Origin: a bacterium BRH_c32
GTDB taxonomy: Bacteria > Bacteroidota > Ignavibacteria > Ignavibacteriales > Melioribacteraceae
Assembly: GCA_001516025.1 (NCBI GenBank)
Contig: LOEU01000036.1
Location: forward strand, 105,836-169,835
DNA length: 64,000 nt
Direction of reading: 5' to 3'
In this document: positions 63,434-64,000 of the stretch, in pieces
Numbering within the stretch: position 1 is the stretch's first letter
How the letters are laid out: every line of letters begins with the position of its first letter
The notes under the pieces: model-generated
What the model saw: the letters and a program-made list of their open reading frames with translations, nothing else
Told to the model about the DNA's origin: nothing
The model's database searches: none
Translations under genes and position numbers: made by a program

Positions 63434-64000
63434 TGAACTATTCCCTATTTAGTAAACAATAAGTTAAGCAACTTTTGAATTTAATAATTCTTGTTTCTCT
63501 TTCAAATTTCCTTTTACAAAATCTACCGGGCTTAAATAACCTAAAGATGAATGTAATCTCTGCCTGTTATAATATACTTCAATAAATTCAAAAACAGAAC
63601 TCATCAGTTTCTCTCTTGTCTTAAATTCTTCAAGATAAATAAGTTCTTTCTTAAAAGTACTAAAAAAAGTTTCAGTAATTGCATTATCATAACAGTTACC
63701 CTTACCGCTCATAGATTGCCTGAAGCCATAATGCTCAAGTATAGCTCTGAATTTATGGCTTGTATACTGGCTGCCTCTGTCAGAGTGGAGTATTATTCCC
63801 TTACCTGGCTTTCTGTTCATTACAGCCTTTGTAAATGCTCTTTGAACCAGTTCTGTAGTAATTCTCTGACCCAATGCCCAGCCTATTACTTCCCGGTTGT
63901 ATATATCAAGTATAACTGCCAGGTACATCCAGCCTTCCATGGTGTGAATATATGTTATGTCCGATGTCCATACCTGGTTCAATCCTGTTGTCTGGAAATT
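63434..64000 (-). mobile_element. IS3-family insertion sequence (partial, runs off the window)
   Basis: The element includes a DDE transposase and a candidate terminal end beginning TGAACTATTCCCTATT at 63434, with the TG start typical of IS3 ends. The other end, orfA and the inverted repeat are outside the window, so the boundary and target duplication are inferred. Confidence 0.65.
63464..64000 (-). CDS. IS3-family transposase (OrfB), 5' end outside window
   Basis: The frame is open to the window edge (NFQTTG before LNQVWTSDI), so the start is not here. It has the integrase-core DDE triad: Asp in VWTSDITYI, Asp in ILHSDRGSQYTS, and Glu in YDNAITETFFSTFKKEL, with the IS3 tail YYNRQRLHSSLGYLSPVDF. 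It catalyses transposition of the element. The 172+ residues visible lack any disruption, so it looks intact here. Confidence 0.95.
   Translation of the reverse strand, partial: NFQTTGLNQVWTSDITYIHTMEGWMYLAVILDIYNREVIGWALGQRITTELVQRAFTKAVMNRKPGKGIILHSDRGSQYTSHKFRAILEHYGFRQSMSGKGNCYDNAITETFFSTFKKELIYLEEFKTREKLMSSVFEFIEVYYNRQRLHSSLGYLSPVDFVKGNLKEKQELLNSKVA

Noticed and set aside
1..64000. CRISPR arrays, tRNA or rRNA genes
   Set aside because: No regularly spaced direct repeats, no tRNA T-arm-like GTTCGAATC with a cloverleaf, and no rRNA-like sequence were seen by eye; a tRNA/CRISPR scan would be decisive.

Overview
The window looks like chromosome from an AT-rich member of the Ignavibacteria or a close relative in the Bacteroidota/Chlorobiota group. 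The main reason is that three large secreted proteins end in type IX secretion (T9SS) sorting domains with the NYPNPFNP signature (10665-14840, 35523-36800, 62003-63283). Other pointers are DUF2911, DUF4252, DUF5916 and DUF4922 families, TonB-dependent and other beta-barrel proteins, the low G+C and frequent TTG starts. No rRNA, tRNA, CRISPR array or convincing replication origin was seen.

Layout. 1-8.3 kb (+): the end of a coiled-coil gene, then a polysaccharide O-acylation/export-like set (SGNH hydrolase, membrane SGNH protein, MBOAT acyltransferase, TPR plus beta-barrel protein, M23 peptidase). 8.3-10.4 kb (-): DUF2911 protein translationally coupled to a long-form IspH. 10.6-14.9 kb (-): a 1391-residue T9SS adhesin with a predicted Cys-Gln thioester domain and a near-perfect sigma-54 promoter. 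15.1-18.4 kb: RlmD and a methyltransferase (-), then a Sco/PCuAC copper-delivery pair (+). 18.6-20.1 kb: a graveyard of defence genes, with a BrnA antitoxin whose BrnT toxin survives only as a 3' remnant and a truncated, frameshifted DUF262-HNH nuclease. 20.2-22.2 kb (-): zinc ribbon, DinB, Rrf2 regulator, RlpA. 22.6-27.1 kb (+): TonB-dependent receptor, tandem glycosyltransferase, DUF4922 phosphorylase-like protein. 27.1-31.6 kb (-): histidine kinase, sigma-54 response regulator, STAS, REC-SpoIIE phosphatase. 31.6-34.4 kb: MFS transporter, U32 protein, second STAS. 34.7-41.7 kb (-): PhzF, lipoprotein, GAF sigma-54 activator, Ser/Thr kinase with PEGA repeats, Kelch T9SS protein, TPR membrane protein. 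41.9-47.2 kb (+): rpmH-rnpA-yidD-yidC and a patatin/Omp85 protein. 47.8-49.5 kb (+): ECF sigma, anti-sigma-like protein and DUF4252 protein, with an ECF-type promoter. 49.6-60.2 kb: DUF5916 barrel, M2-type peptidase and PLP decarboxylase (-), TrkH, proS, rsmI, Nfu-type Fe-S protein. 60.3-63.4 kb (+): a strikingly AT-rich set made of a MauE-thioredoxin fusion, a 14-cysteine secreted protein and a T9SS propeller. 63.4-64 kb: an IS3-family element that has cut a small secreted-protein ORF.

How the genes work together. Regulation is a strong theme: two sigma-54 activators, one with a histidine kinase and partner-switching proteins and one with a Ser/Thr kinase, share the window with a sigma-54 promoter driving the adhesin. 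The most promising candidates for undescribed biology are the thioester adhesin with its nested domain, the MauE-thioredoxin/Cys-rich protein pair, the O-acylation/TPR-barrel/M23 locus, and the kinase/sigma-54 operon at 34.7-40.9 kb.
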